The notes under the pieces were generated by a model. It ran no database searches and had not been told where the DNA came from. It saw nothing but the letters and a program-made list of their open reading frames with translations. A stretch of 64,000 nt of DNA from an uncultured Oscillospiraceae bacterium (GTDB taxonomy: Bacteria > Bacillota > Clostridia > Oscillospirales > Acutalibacteraceae): positions 78,061 to 142,060 of the forward strand of contig CABQLY010000004.1 of the NCBI GenBank assembly GCA_902465155.1, in the 5' to 3' direction. Positions within the stretch are counted from its first letter, which is position 1; the number at the start of each line of letters is the position of its first letter. Both the position numbers and the translations under genes were made by a program. Of this stretch, positions 24,422 to 33,382 are shown one piece after another.

Positions 24422-26011
24422 TTAGTCAATAGTCTTCATGGTAAAGGTTTCGTTGGTTTGGGTTTTCCAAACCATGGCGGTAATGGTTTTATTCTTTCCG
24501 GCCCTATTTAAAATTTTAGTACCCGAAACCGCAATGTACTGGTTAGAACCGCCGGTTAACGCAGCAGTGTACAATGCGGCTGTATTGGCCGAAATGGTAT
24601 TGCCGTCATCGGTTAAAATAAATTTGCTGGTATTGTCACGCTGGCCAATGTTAATAGCCATGTTTTTGGTCACATCGTCCCCGACCTGCGGCTGAATATC
24701 AAATTTATTATCTAAAATTGTAATTTTAGCCGTGCAGCTCCAGCCAATGCGCTCAATTTTAACGGGGCGGGTAGAAGTAACCTTGTTATTCACAAAGGTA
24801 AATTCCTGTAACGAGTGCGGCATGCTATCCGGGTCGCCGGACCAGGAGCCGTTGGCAGCGCGCCACCAAATGGGGTTAGAGTTATTTGCGCTGGCACTGT
24901 TGGTGTAATTATTAAAGGTGCAGCCCGTAAAGACCGCTTTATTGGCCGGGCAGGCCCCAATAACAATGCCGTTAAAGGTGCAGTTTTTAAAGGTAATTGA
25001 ATTTAAATAGCTCCACGGGCTGGTGTATATTTGCACATCAAAGCTTACAACGCCGTTAAAGGTCATGTTTTCAAATACCACATCACTGTTGCCGGGCACC
25101 AACATGTAAACCGAAGTATCTGTAAAATTATCAATAGATTCATATCCGGTTGCGGCACTGTTGATGACGCCGTTTTTAAAGGTAAATTTGTAATCGCCGG
25201 CAGCGGCAGGGGCTGCACCGTAGCGGTTTAGCTTTTGGCTGCCCAACATAACGCCCTTTCCGGTGTAGCCGGAGTTGTGCTCGCTGTATTGAATCGGCTC
25301 GGCCGACTTGTTGCCCATTGGCACTTCTACCGTTTTGTGCGTATCAGACCCGGTCTCGGTTGCAATGTCCTCTAAGCTCATGTTGCTAAACTCGCTTAAA
25401 GTAACAATTTGCGGGTATTCGGCATTTTCATCGTAGGTATTATTATTGCTGTCGTATTCTACGGTGTCCTGTGTGGCGTAAACCGTAATGGCAATGCCGT
25501 CAATGGTCAGGCCTTGGTACTCGTTGCCGGTATTCTCATTCATTTTGCCGGTAAGGGTAATCAGCCCGGTTTCTAACTGCCCGGCAGCCAAATGTCCCTC
25601 GGCCGAAAGGTCTACCGTTTCGCCGTTTTCCCCGGTGTAGGTAAAGGTTAAAGCCTGCAGCAGCTTTGCGCTGCCTTTTAGGCCGGAAATGGCAATTTTG
25701 TACTTTAAAGCCAACTTCCCAGTGTTAACAATTTTAAACGGTGTTAATTTGTACTCGGCGCCCGGTTCCCACAGTACAGCCTCATTCTCGTGCCCGGCTG
25801 CCTTTTGCCATTGTAAAGTTTTTTCGTTTAAAGAGTTGCCGTTTTCGTCCTGAATATCTACCGCCAAAGTGCCGGCCTCAATTTTGTTCACGGCGGTGCT
25901 GGCGGTACTGGTAAACCAGGCAAAGGTGGTGCCAATTAACATGGCAACACAAATGGCTACGGCTACCACGCTGCAGCCAAATGCACGCTTGGTAGATTTT
26001 TGATTTTGCAT
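24422..26011 (-). CDS. TasA-signal beta-helix matrix protein (paralogue A)
   Basis: About 529 residues. The start is the ATG at 26011; the ATG at 26029 lies within the GGAGGAT ribosome site. The N-terminus QKSTKRAF plus a long hydrophobic stretch ending TTFAWFTSTAS is a SipW-dependent signal region. Then comes a TasA/camelysin-like beta-sandwich (ALWEPG-type VLWEPGAEYK, GKLALKYKIAISG, GNEYQGLTIDGIAITVYATQ). From about residue 215 the sequence turns into a right-handed beta-helix with repeated FxNCTFNG/FTGCTFNN turns. It is presumably secreted and assembled as extracellular matrix. It is the last gene of the operon and is close in sequence and leader to the gene at 26304. Confidence 0.85.
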   Translation of the reverse strand: MQNQKSTKRAFGCSVVAVAICVAMLIGTTFAWFTSTASTAVNKIEAGTLAVDIQDENGNSLNEKTLQWQKAAGHENEAVLWEPGAEYKLTPFKIVNTGKLALKYKIAISGLKGSAKLLQALTFTYTGENGETVDLSAEGHLAAGQLETGLITLTGKMNENTGNEYQGLTIDGIAITVYATQDTVEYDSNNNTYDENAEYPQIVTLSEFSNMSLEDIATETGSDTHKTVEVPMGNKSAEPIQYSEHNSGYTGKGVMLGSQKLNRYGAAPAAAGDYKFTFKNGVINSAATGYESIDNFTDTSVYMLVPGNSDVVFENMTFNGVVSFDVQIYTSPWSYLNSITFKNCTFNGIVIGACPANKAVFTGCTFNNYTNSASANNSNPIWWRAANGSWSGDPDSMPHSLQEFTFVNNKVTSTRPVKIERIGWSCTAKITILDNKFDIQPQVGDDVTKNMAINIGQRDNTSKFILTDDGNTISANTAALYTAALTGGSNQYIAVSGTKILNRAGKNKTITAMVWKTQTNETFTMKTID

Positions 26012-26125
26012 AACTATTTCATCCTCCATTAAAATTTACCGGTAGAGCTTTGCGGCAACCCCGCTCTGCCGGCAAAACGGAGTGCTTGGTTTTGGTAATT
26101 TTCAGGGTTCGTTAAAATAACGAAT

Positions 26126-26176
26126 TTAGGAAATAGGTCCCCCCTTTGTACAAACCGCCCTTTGTGCAATTTGCAT
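26126..26176 (-). CDS. Conserved micro-ORF before matrix gene A (16 codons)
   Basis: It encodes MQIAQRAVCTKGGPIS, with GGAGGATGAGATC directly before the ATG. A homologous 17-codon frame stands before the next paralogue. The copies differ by conservative changes and by a G-run of 6 versus 9, a difference of exactly one codon, which keeps the frame. That pattern suggests translation or at least frame constraint. A leader peptide role is inference. Confidence 0.45.
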   Translation of the reverse strand: MQIAQRAVCTKGGPIS

Positions 26177-26214
26177 GATCTCATCCTCCTAAAGATTTTT
26201 CCGCTTTTTGTAAA

Positions 26215-26260
26215 CGGTTAAAAAGCACAAACCTTTTTCATTGCTTGTGCCCTTTAACCG
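26215..26260 (-). repeat. Intergenic operon hairpin 1
   Basis: 16-base arms (26215-26230 and 26245-26260) form a long stem. Two positions pair only as G-U in the minus-strand RNA and would be A-C mismatches in plus-strand RNA, so the hairpin acts in the operon transcript. Related hairpins stand at 27982, 29228 and 31140. Confidence 0.65.
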
Positions 26261-26303
26261 TTTCTCCACCCCCCAAAAAAAGAGGGTGGAGAAGCTTAAA
26301 ATT

Positions 26304-27776
26304 TTACTTTACAGTTACAACAAGCTGGTTGTTGGTAAGGATTTTATGATAATTTCCGCCCTCTACGCCAGTTTGGTAAGAGAAAATGTACTGTCCGTCG
26401 CTTGTTTTAACAAAGCTGTCGGTAACAATCATTCTTTCTGCCCAGCTGTTGTAATTCGGCGTCGGCTCTGCGGTAAAGCCCTCAAAGGTGCAGGAATCTA
26501 CCGTAATGTTGTAAGAAATACCGTCTACAATATGGTCTAAGAATATTGCAGATTTAGCCGCGCTGCCGGTGTTTTTAAAGGTAGAGTTTTTAACTGTTAA
26601 ATTTACAGGGGTGCTGCCCTCGCTGTAAATTTTAAGCCCATAACCGTTGGTGTTAAAGGTGCAGTTTTCAAAAACTACCTCTTTACAGCCGTACCCAACC
26701 TGGGAAACCGGCGAGGTAAACGAGCAGCCGGAAAATACAAATTTTGTACCAATAGTCTGTTTCATTTCGCCGGTAATGTTGCAATCTATAAAGGTTACCA
26801 CACTGCCGCGCGCACAAATGCCCGAGGCCTGGGCGGCGTCGTAGGTTACGCCCTCAAAGGTTAAATTGGCCCCGTCTTGGTACGAAAGCTGACCTACATC
26901 CGAGGTAGTGCCATTTGTGCCTTTCAAGGCAACCGTTGTGTTTTTGCTGCCGGTAATTTTAATGTTTTTGGTTTTTCCCTGCGGCACTTTGGTGTCGCCG
27001 CTTTCAATAGAAACTGCAGCCCCGGCCGGCAGAACAATTTGCGTTGCACTTTCGCCGGTGGCAACATTTGCAAGGGCCTCTTTCACGGCGTTATTTACGG
27101 TAGCCGTGTCGCCGGCTGGAATTTGCGTAACTGCTACATCCTCATATTGCGCAAATTTATCGTAGGTGTTGCCGTTGCTGTCAAACTCTACTGCGGCCTG
27201 TGTGGCGTAAACGGTAACGGCAATGCCGCTAACGGTTTTGCCCTGGTAGGGGTTGCCGGCCTCCTCTTTCATGTGGCCGGAAAGGGTAATTTCGCCGGAA
27301 TCCTGACCCGGATTTAAAACCTTGTCCTGCAGCAGGGTGCTGCCGTTGGCAAAAATCTGCTCGGCCTCGCCAATTTTTGCGGTAAACTCAATTGCATTCA
27401 GCAGGTCTACATCGCCGGTGGCGCCGGAAATAACCAGCTTGTACTTTAACGCAAGGTTGCTGTTTTCCTCGTTGTTTTTTACGCGAATGGCCGGCAAATT
27501 GTAGGTGCAGCCCGGCTCCCACAACACGGCCTCGTTTGCCGGTGCGTTTGCGGCTTTTTCAAAAGCTAAGGTTTTGCCCTCGGCGTTTTCCCAACTGCCG
27601 TCCGGCTTTTTCACCTCAAGGCTTACCGCCAGCTTGCCCGATTCAATTTTGTTAACATTAGTGCTGGCAGTGCTGGTAAACCAGGCAAAGGTGGTGCCAA
27701 TTAGCATGGCAACGCAAATAACAACCGCAACAACGCTGCTGCCAAACGCGCGCTTGGTAGACTTTTGATTTTGCAT
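26304..27776 (-). CDS. TasA-signal beta-helix matrix protein (paralogue B)
   Basis: 490 residues. The N-terminus MQNQKSTKRAFG and the hydrophobic segment ending TTFAWFTSTAS match the other SipW-type signals in the operon. A TasA-like domain follows (VLWEPGCTYNLP, LALKYKLVISG, GNPYQGKTVSGIAVTVYATQ). After about residue 245 there is a parallel beta-helix with turns such as FIDCNITGE, FSGCSFTS, FENCTFNTNG and VKNSTFKN. GGAGGATGAAAT precedes the ATG. The operon position between two paralogues suggests that gene plus leader were copied as a unit. The passenger regions have diverged much more than the signal regions, as in surface diversification. No catalytic residues are seen. Confidence 0.85.
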   Translation of the reverse strand: MQNQKSTKRAFGSSVVAVVICVAMLIGTTFAWFTSTASTNVNKIESGKLAVSLEVKKPDGSWENAEGKTLAFEKAANAPANEAVLWEPGCTYNLPAIRVKNNEENSNLALKYKLVISGATGDVDLLNAIEFTAKIGEAEQIFANGSTLLQDKVLNPGQDSGEITLSGHMKEEAGNPYQGKTVSGIAVTVYATQAAVEFDSNGNTYDKFAQYEDVAVTQIPAGDTATVNNAVKEALANVATGESATQIVLPAGAAVSIESGDTKVPQGKTKNIKITGSKNTTVALKGTNGTTSDVGQLSYQDGANLTFEGVTYDAAQASGICARGSVVTFIDCNITGEMKQTIGTKFVFSGCSFTSPVSQVGYGCKEVVFENCTFNTNGYGLKIYSEGSTPVNLTVKNSTFKNTGSAAKSAIFLDHIVDGISYNITVDSCTFEGFTAEPTPNYNSWAERMIVTDSFVKTSDGQYIFSYQTGVEGGNYHKILTNNQLVVTVK

Positions 27777-27889
27777 AATATTTCATCCTCCATTTTAATT
27801 TACCGGTAGAGCTTTGCGGCAACCCCGCCCTGCCGGCAAAACGGAGTGCTTAGTTTTGGTGATTTTCGGGGTTCGTTAAATTAACGAAT

Positions 27890-27943
27890 TTAAGGAATAG
27901 GTCCCCCCCCCATTGTACAAATCGCCTTTTGTGCAATTTGCAT
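27890..27943 (-). CDS. Conserved micro-ORF before matrix gene B (17 codons)
   Basis: It encodes MQIAQKAICTMGGGPIP behind GGAGGATGAGATC. It is the counterpart of the frame at 26126-26176. It contains a run of nine G (C on the plus strand at 27903-27911), a possible slippage tract, although no main gene reads through it. Confidence 0.45.
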   Translation of the reverse strand: MQIAQKAICTMGGGPIP

Positions 27944-27981
27944 GATCTCATCCTCCTAAAGAGTTTTCCGCTTTTTTTAAA

Positions 27982-28027
27982 CGGTTAAAAGGCACAAACC
28001 TTTTTCATTGCTTGTGCCCTTTAACCG
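27982..28027 (-). repeat. Intergenic operon hairpin 2
   Basis: 16-base arms at 27982-27997 and 28012-28027 share sequence with hairpin 1 and have one G-U pair in the minus-strand RNA. It sits between the stop at 28077 and the micro-ORF. Confidence 0.65.
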
Positions 28028-28076
28028 TTATTCCACCCTGCTTTAAAACAAACAAGGTGAAAAAACGGTTATATTT

Positions 28077-29186
28077 CTACGGGGTAACGGTTGCTTCGTT
28101 CTCGGCCCCGCCGGACGACCCGGCAGCATTGGAAAAATTGCCGCTCTCGGTTTTATTAGAGCCGCTTTGTGCCGGCGCGCTGCTTGGCAGGGGCTGCCGA
28201 TTGGCCGGCTGCGAACCAGCAGACGATGTGCCGGACGGTTTGGAACCGATTGGTTGAGAACCGGTTGGCTGCGAACCGGACGACTGCAAGCTGGACGATT
28301 GCGCGCCGGATGACTGCGCACCCACCGATTGCCGGCTGCCGCTTTGCGCCGCGTTGGCCGAATTACCGGCCGCCTTTTGCAAGCTTTGCTGCTGCAAAAG
28401 CGTGCCAACCGTTTGTTTGTTGGCCAACACTTGGTATTCGCTTTGGTTGCTAACCGTTGCGGCCGCGGTGCCCCACTGCGGCTGCAAAAGCAAGCCGGTT
28501 TCGGCATTAGCCGGAATGTAAGTAAAGGTAAAAACCGCGTTAAGGCCCAGCTGTGGGGTAAGGTATTTTTGGCCGTTAAGCTCTAATTTGCAAAAGCCGG
28601 TAGTAGCGGTTCCGTTAGCTGTTAGGGTAACCGTGTACGGCGTATTGGCCAAAAGGCCGTTAAACTGCAGCGGATTTTCGGCCGCCGGCGGAACCGTAAC
28701 AGGTTCGGCATTTGTATTTTCTGCGTTAGCCGTTACGGTTGCGGTAACGCTAAACTGCGCCGTTTGAATGGGCTGCGCCGTGCTGCCAACATTGGCGGTA
28801 AACCAAGCCCAGCTAACCCCGCAAAGGCAGGCAACGCAAACCGCCCCGCCAATTACCGAGGGGGCCAAAATTGCAAAAATACCACGCTGCTTTTTTGTGT
28901 GTCTTGCCTGCGGCTTAGTTTTTTTGCCGTGCCAAAACAGCGCATTGTAAATGCGGTAGGCGTTGCTGCTGTTTACAAACGGCAGCAGGCAAAGGCGGTG
29001 GCAGCGCAGCTCCCGCCGCCAGTAGCAATATTCACTGTAGGTTTCGGCGCGGCGCATTTCGCATTTTATGTAGGCCGTATCTCGCTGAAACATCATAAAA
29101 AAATCAATTAGCTTTGCGGCTGCAATAATTCCTAAAAACAACAGCAGCAAACCAATTAAAATGGCGCCGCCAAGATCCCACTCCAC
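28077..29186 (-). CDS. Two-helix membrane protein with internal TasA-type signal and Ser/Gln-rich tail
   Basis: 369 residues from a GTG at 29186 with GGGGG upstream. Helix 1 spans about 8-30. A Cys/Arg-rich cytoplasmic segment follows (RRELRCHRLCLLP). Helix 2 (about 107-127) ends GVSWAWFTANVGST, which resembles the SipW cleavage region of its neighbours. The extracellular part is a short beta-sandwich (about 130-250) and then a Ser/Gly/Gln/Pro-rich repeat tail (about 275-369, SQPTGSQPIGSKP-like). If SipW cuts at helix 2, the beta domain and tail would be released and the N-part kept in the membrane. Function is unknown. The tail could be a wall spacer. It sits between matrix paralogues in the same operon. 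Confidence 0.7.
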   Translation of the reverse strand: MEWDLGGAILIGLLLLFLGIIAAAKLIDFFMMFQRDTAYIKCEMRRAETYSEYCYWRRELRCHRLCLLPFVNSSNAYRIYNALFWHGKKTKPQARHTKKQRGIFAILAPSVIGGAVCVACLCGVSWAWFTANVGSTAQPIQTAQFSVTATVTANAENTNAEPVTVPPAAENPLQFNGLLANTPYTVTLTANGTATTGFCKLELNGQKYLTPQLGLNAVFTFTYIPANAETGLLLQPQWGTAAATVSNQSEYQVLANKQTVGTLLQQQSLQKAAGNSANAAQSGSRQSVGAQSSGAQSSSLQSSGSQPTGSQPIGSKPSGTSSAGSQPANRQPLPSSAPAQSGSNKTESGNFSNAAGSSGGAENEATVTP

Positions 29187-29227
29187 AACAAAGCCCCCTT
29201 TCTAAAAATTCTTTACGCCCAATCTTT

Positions 29228-29274
29228 GCGCTCAAAAGGTGCAAATTTTAACTAAACTTGCGCCCTTTGAGCGC
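29228..29274 (-). repeat. Intergenic operon hairpin 3
   Basis: Outer arms GCGCTCAAA/TTTGAGCGC with inner GCAA/TTGC pairing. It has the same position and form as hairpins 1, 2 and 4, but a different sequence. A second G/C-rich hairpin follows at about 29276-29306. Confidence 0.55.
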
Positions 29275-29389
29275 CCCCCACCCCCGCAAAAACAAAAGGG
29301 GGGTGGAGAACTTGCTTTGTTATTTGGCCACCCGGCCAAAGCCGGGCAGCCTTATGTTAAAAGCGGTAACGCTTTAACATACCAAAAGG

Positions 29390-31102
29390 TTATTTCGGTA
29401 CTACGGTGTACCAGGTATCTGCGCCTTTTTGTTCGCTTACAACCTTGTAGCCCTCGGCTACAAAGTTTGTGCCTTCACCCTCGGCCGCATTATTAGACGG
29501 GTCAAAATTTACAAATGTACCGCCCTTAACAATAATTTTTGCAGTGCCGTCTTTATAGTTTGCGTCAATACAATTCAGCAAAAATTCGTAGCCGTAAACG
29601 GGGCTGTTATACGGTTCTACTGCGAAAGTGCCGCCGTTAATAACCAGCGTACCTTTTTGAACCTGAATGGCCGTACCGCCGCCGTAATAGTAACCACCGT
29701 TAATGGTAAGGCTTGCGCCTTTGTTAACATTAATGCCGTAGCCGCCGTTTGTGCCGGTGTTAATACCGCCGTTTTCGGTAGCGTTAATGGTAGTATCGGC
29801 CTCTACATAAAGCGCGCAAAAGTTGTTGCTGTTATTACCCATGTTGTCAGGCGAAACAATTTTCTTGTTGTTTAAATTCAGCGTAGTAGGCTTTTTAACA
29901 ATAACACGGGCGTCCGCCGTATCGGTAAGGCTATTGGTTACAATGTCGCTGGTAATGTTTAAATTACCGCCGCCGGTCAAAACCTTTTTCAAACCGGTAA
30001 AATTGCTGTTGCTTACAACCGTGTACCATTTATCTCCGTTGGCTTTGGTTTCGGTAATAACCGAGCAGCCGCTGGCTACAAAATTGCCGCCCAGGTTGTC
30101 GTCCCCCTTAGAGGGGTCGTAATTTACAAAGGTGCCGCCCTTAACGGTAATGGTGCCGGGGTTGCCGTTTTGTTGATTTAACACATAGAAAAAGCCGCTC
30201 CAATTATAATCGGTGTAGAAAAAGCCGCCCTCAATATTCACCGTGCCTCCATTGCAAAGAACAACGGAATTACCAGTGCCGCTGGCATCTTTACCCACGG
30301 TAAAAGTGCCGTCCTTAATGGTAACGGTAGCCCCGGTATTAACCTGAATACACCGATTATCGCCGCCCTCACCGCCGTCGTAATAGCCGCCGGTAATGGT
30401 AACGCTTGTGCCGTTACCGCTAACATTTACAGCAACATCATTTACCTTTTGAGCAATTGCTCCGCTATTTAGCGTATGGGTGCCGCCGGTAAAACTTTGG
30501 GTTCCTTTATAGGCTGCGGCTTTATCGTACTGATTATTATCACTGTCGGTTTCAACCGTATCCTGCGTTGCTACAACGGTAATGCCCAGGCCGTTAAGCT
30601 CTAAGCCCTGGTATTCGTTGCCGGCAGCGGGGTCCATAGTGCCTTGAATGTAAAATTCCTCGCTCAGCGGGCTTTCTTTGGTAAGGTGCCCCTCAAAGCT
30701 GTTTAAGTCAACCGCCTGGCCGTTTTGGTTTACAACCGAGAATTTAAGTACCTTTAGCAGCTTGTTGGCGCCGGTAACGCCGTTTAAAATTAGCTTATAC
30801 TTAAGGGCCAGGTTGCCCAAGCTTTTAATTTTAAACACCGGGGTGTTAAAGGTTGCGCCCGGCTCCCAAAGAATGTTGGCAGAATTGTTTTTGTTTACAA
30901 AGCTCATTGCTTTGTTTTGAATAGAGGTGCCGGATTGGTCTACAATATCTACCTTTAAAGTGCCGGACTCAATTTTATTTACGCCGGTGCTGGCAGTACT
31001 GGTAAACCAAGCAAAGGTGGTGCCAATTAACATGGCAACGCAAATAACAACCGCAACAATGCTGCTGCAAAATGCGCGTTTGGTGGTTTTTAGCTGTTCC
31101 AT
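29390..31102 (-). CDS. TasA-signal protein with duplicated beta-helix modules (paralogue C)
   Basis: 570 residues. The signal region (KTTKRAF ... TTFAWFTSTAS) and TasA-like domain (ILWEPGATFNTP, LALKYKLILNG, GNEYQGLELNGLGITV) are followed by two copies of a beta-helix module. Each copy has GGYY..., VTIKDGTF or LVINGGTF turns and ends GGTFVNYDPS ... NFVASG ... WYTVV (near residue 365) and GGTFVNFDPS ... NFVAEG ... WYTVV (C-terminus). The internal duplication shows how these passengers grow. The start has AGGAGGAAAATAAAA before the ATG. It is the largest member of the operon. A role in matrix or surface is inferred from SipW linkage. Confidence 0.85.
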   Translation of the reverse strand: MEQLKTTKRAFCSSIVAVVICVAMLIGTTFAWFTSTASTGVNKIESGTLKVDIVDQSGTSIQNKAMSFVNKNNSANILWEPGATFNTPVFKIKSLGNLALKYKLILNGVTGANKLLKVLKFSVVNQNGQAVDLNSFEGHLTKESPLSEEFYIQGTMDPAAGNEYQGLELNGLGITVVATQDTVETDSDNNQYDKAAAYKGTQSFTGGTHTLNSGAIAQKVNDVAVNVSGNGTSVTITGGYYDGGEGGDNRCIQVNTGATVTIKDGTFTVGKDASGTGNSVVLCNGGTVNIEGGFFYTDYNWSGFFYVLNQQNGNPGTITVKGGTFVNYDPSKGDDNLGGNFVASGCSVITETKANGDKWYTVVSNSNFTGLKKVLTGGGNLNITSDIVTNSLTDTADARVIVKKPTTLNLNNKKIVSPDNMGNNSNNFCALYVEADTTINATENGGINTGTNGGYGINVNKGASLTINGGYYYGGGTAIQVQKGTLVINGGTFAVEPYNSPVYGYEFLLNCIDANYKDGTAKIIVKGGTFVNFDPSNNAAEGEGTNFVAEGYKVVSEQKGADTWYTVVPK

Positions 31103-31139
31103 TTTTATTTTCCTCCTAATTTAATTCCGTTTTGGTAAA

Positions 31140-31184
31140 CGGTTAAAAAGCACAAACAGTTTCGGGGCTTGTGCTTTTTAACCG
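31140..31184 (-). repeat. Intergenic operon hairpin 4
   Basis: Perfect 16-base arms (31140-31155 and 31169-31184) with a 13-base loop, same core sequence as hairpins 1 and 2. A GC-rich mini-hairpin (CCCCGCCCC/GGGGCGGG) follows at 31187-31209. Confidence 0.65.
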
Positions 31185-31273
31185 TCCCCCGCCCCTTGCG
31201 GGGCGGGAAACAGTGTGTGGTTGTATTTCAGCGCATAAACGCGACTGAACAGTTTAACGGCTGTTGCCTAAAA

Positions 31274-32455
31274 TTATTTAGACACAACAAACCAATCGCC
31301 ATCTTGTGTAACCGTGCAGTTCTCACCAAGGTAAATCTCTCCGTCGCCCAGCGTTGGGTGAGAGGGATCGTACTTGTAAAAGCGACCGCCGTTCACAATA
31401 ATTTTTGCGTTATTATCGCTATCTAAGCAATTAAGGGTATTGGCCGGTGTGGTTGCCTTAAAGGTGCCGCCGTTAATTTCAATTACCGCGTTGCCGGTTG
31501 CATAGATCAGGTCGCACGGGTCATTTTCCGGCACGCCAACCTGCCTAAAATCGCCGCTATTAATAACAACCTTACTGCTGCCGCCAGCCTTAACCGCCAT
31601 TGCGGCGTGTTGATTGCCGTTTTTGCCGTACAGGGCATACACATCGGCACTAACAATAAACTTGGCGGTATTCTCGGCCTGTACAACGCCGTAAGCACCG
31701 TTGGCCTGCACATTTTCGGTAATCTCATGAGTTCCGTAAGAGGCGCTGTCGGCTCTGAAAGCTGTTGGGGCCTTTTCATCGTAGGAGTTATTAAAGCTGT
31801 CGCTTTCTACCGCGGCCTGCGTAGCATTAACAGCAACGCCAAGTCTAAAGATGTAAGAACCCCTGGTGCCCGGCTTTGGATTAGCAGCATTGCCAACCTC
31901 GCAAGGCATATAAACAACAAGCGCAAAAGCATTTGAGGATTCCCCCGCTTTTAATACCGGCATTTCGGCATCAAACGGTTGCACATTATTCATGTATTTT
32001 GCGTTTGTGGCTATGGCGGCTTGTGCCGCTTCGCGGTTTTCAAACTTAGCAGTTACCTCTGCCGTTCCATATTTAACATAATCGGTGATGTAATAGGTAT
32101 CTCCGTTTACATTCGTTCCTCTCGAACAGCCCCAATTTGAGGTAAACCCGGCGCTGTATTTTAGCGCCAGCTTACCGGCGTTTTTAACACGCAAATAAAC
32201 AATTTTTGTGTACCCGGGCTCCCAAAGTGCATTGTCGTCAAAAATACTGGTTGAATTTGTGGCGGTTTTCCATTCCTCCATGTCATAGCTGTATTCCAGC
32301 TCAACCTTTAAATTGCCCGATTCAATTTTGTTAACATTCGTGCTGGCGGTGCTGGTAAACCAGGCAAAGGTGGTGCCAATTAACATGGCAGCGCAAATAA
32401 CAACCGCAACCACGCTGCTGTAAAACGCGCGCTTAGAAGATTGATTTTTTGTCAT
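31274..32455 (-). CDS. TasA-signal matrix protein with short beta-helix (paralogue D)
   Basis: 393 residues, first gene after sipW. The N-terminus QSSKRAFYSS and the hydrophobic stretch ending TTFAWFTSTAS match the SipW-type signal. The TasA-like domain is longer and more diverged (ALWEPGYTKIVYLRVKNAGKLALKY, then inserts). The C-terminal part from about 265 is beta-helix and ends GGRFYKYDPSHP ... GENCTV ... WFVVSK, the same end module as in paralogue C. GGAGGTTAAG precedes the ATG. Of the four beta-helix members it has the shortest passenger. Confidence 0.85.
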   Translation of the reverse strand: MTKNQSSKRAFYSSVVAVVICAAMLIGTTFAWFTSTASTNVNKIESGNLKVELEYSYDMEEWKTATNSTSIFDDNALWEPGYTKIVYLRVKNAGKLALKYSAGFTSNWGCSRGTNVNGDTYYITDYVKYGTAEVTAKFENREAAQAAIATNAKYMNNVQPFDAEMPVLKAGESSNAFALVVYMPCEVGNAANPKPGTRGSYIFRLGVAVNATQAAVESDSFNNSYDEKAPTAFRADSASYGTHEITENVQANGAYGVVQAENTAKFIVSADVYALYGKNGNQHAAMAVKAGGSSKVVINSGDFRQVGVPENDPCDLIYATGNAVIEINGGTFKATTPANTLNCLDSDNNAKIIVNGGRFYKYDPSHPTLGDGEIYLGENCTVTQDGDWFVVSK

Positions 32456-32521
32456 TACTGCTTAACCTCCTTATTAAATTTAAATAACATAATGACAATA
32501 TGTTCACGCGGGTTACCGCGT

Positions 32522-33382
32522 TTACACCGTAGGGGGTGTGTTAACAGAGCCGGCATTGGTTGGGGGCTCTTGCGGGGGAATTGGCAGGTCATTCTGCGGG
32601 GCTGCCGGAACCGTTTGCTGCAAATTTTCCGGAACTGTTTGCTGCAAGGCTGCCGGAGCAGTTTCTTGCAAATTTTCCGGGGCGGTTTGACACCTTTCCC
32701 CGCCGGCTGCCATTTGCGCCTGCATAGCCAGCAGCTGCTGCATCATGCGCTGATTTTCTAACCGCTGAGCTTCAACCTCCTGACGCTCGTGCGCCAGCTC
32801 GGCGTTTTGCTCGGCCTTGTACTTTTTAAACAGGCGAATACACCGCACGCCCTCCAGCACAATTAGCAGCAAAAACGGCACCAAAATGCAAACAATGTAC
32901 CCCGGGGTTGTTTTTAAAAACCGAAAAAAGGTGCCAACCTTTGGAATACTGGTTTGGTACTTGCCCAGCACATAGGCGTAGGTCACCACAATTTCGTCAT
33001 CGGTATTCGTGGTAGTACCAAAGGTTACAAAGCCCGGCTCGCCGTTTGCGTCGGTTGTTAATTTTCTAATTTTGTGGGTCACCGTTTCCCCGTAATTTTC
33101 GGTATTCTGTGAGGTGTAGGAAATAATGTCCCCCTCTTTCAGCGTTGCGGGGTCAACCGATTTTACCAGCACCAGATCACCGGCGCTAAAATCGGTTTTG
33201 CTCATAGAATCTGAAAGAACAATAAACGCCTTGTAGCCAAACAGGCTGCGGTTGGGGCGGTCAAAAGTAGCGGCCGAAATAACGGTAAAAAGCATAATGC
33301 AAACGGCCAACGCCACAAACAGCCACATAAACACCGTGCGTAAAATTTTTAATACTTTCAATTTAACATTCTCCCCTACCAA
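32522..33382 (-). CDS. sipW: SipW-type (ER-like) signal peptidase I
   Basis: About 286 residues. An N-terminal helix (about 12-33) is followed by SDSMSKTDFSAGDLVLV with the nucleophile serine. Downstream, the general base is histidine (ETVTHKIRKL) rather than the lysine of ordinary bacterial signal peptidases, as in SipW and eukaryotic/archaeal enzymes. A second helix (about 165-187) is followed by a coiled, Gln-rich cytoplasmic tail with repeats around ENLQETAPAALQQTVP. SipW cleaves TasA and TapA in Bacillus; the TasA-like proteins next to it are the expected substrates. The start may be TTG 33382, right after the stop of the preceding gene, or TTG 33361, which has GGGGAG 9 bases upstream. 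Confidence 0.92.
   Translation of the reverse strand: MVGENVKLKVLKILRTVFMWLFVALAVCIMLFTVISAATFDRPNRSLFGYKAFIVLSDSMSKTDFSAGDLVLVKSVDPATLKEGDIISYTSQNTENYGETVTHKIRKLTTDANGEPGFVTFGTTTNTDDEIVVTYAYVLGKYQTSIPKVGTFFRFLKTTPGYIVCILVPFLLLIVLEGVRCIRLFKKYKAEQNAELAHERQEVEAQRLENQRMMQQLLAMQAQMAAGGERCQTAPENLQETAPAALQQTVPENLQQTVPAAPQNDLPIPPQEPPTNAGSVNTPPTV

Noticed and set aside
27903..27911. Nine-C tract as a phase-variable switch of a matrix gene
   Set aside because: It is in the leader micro-ORF, not in a main gene, and the other copy differs by exactly one codon, so slippage control is not shown.
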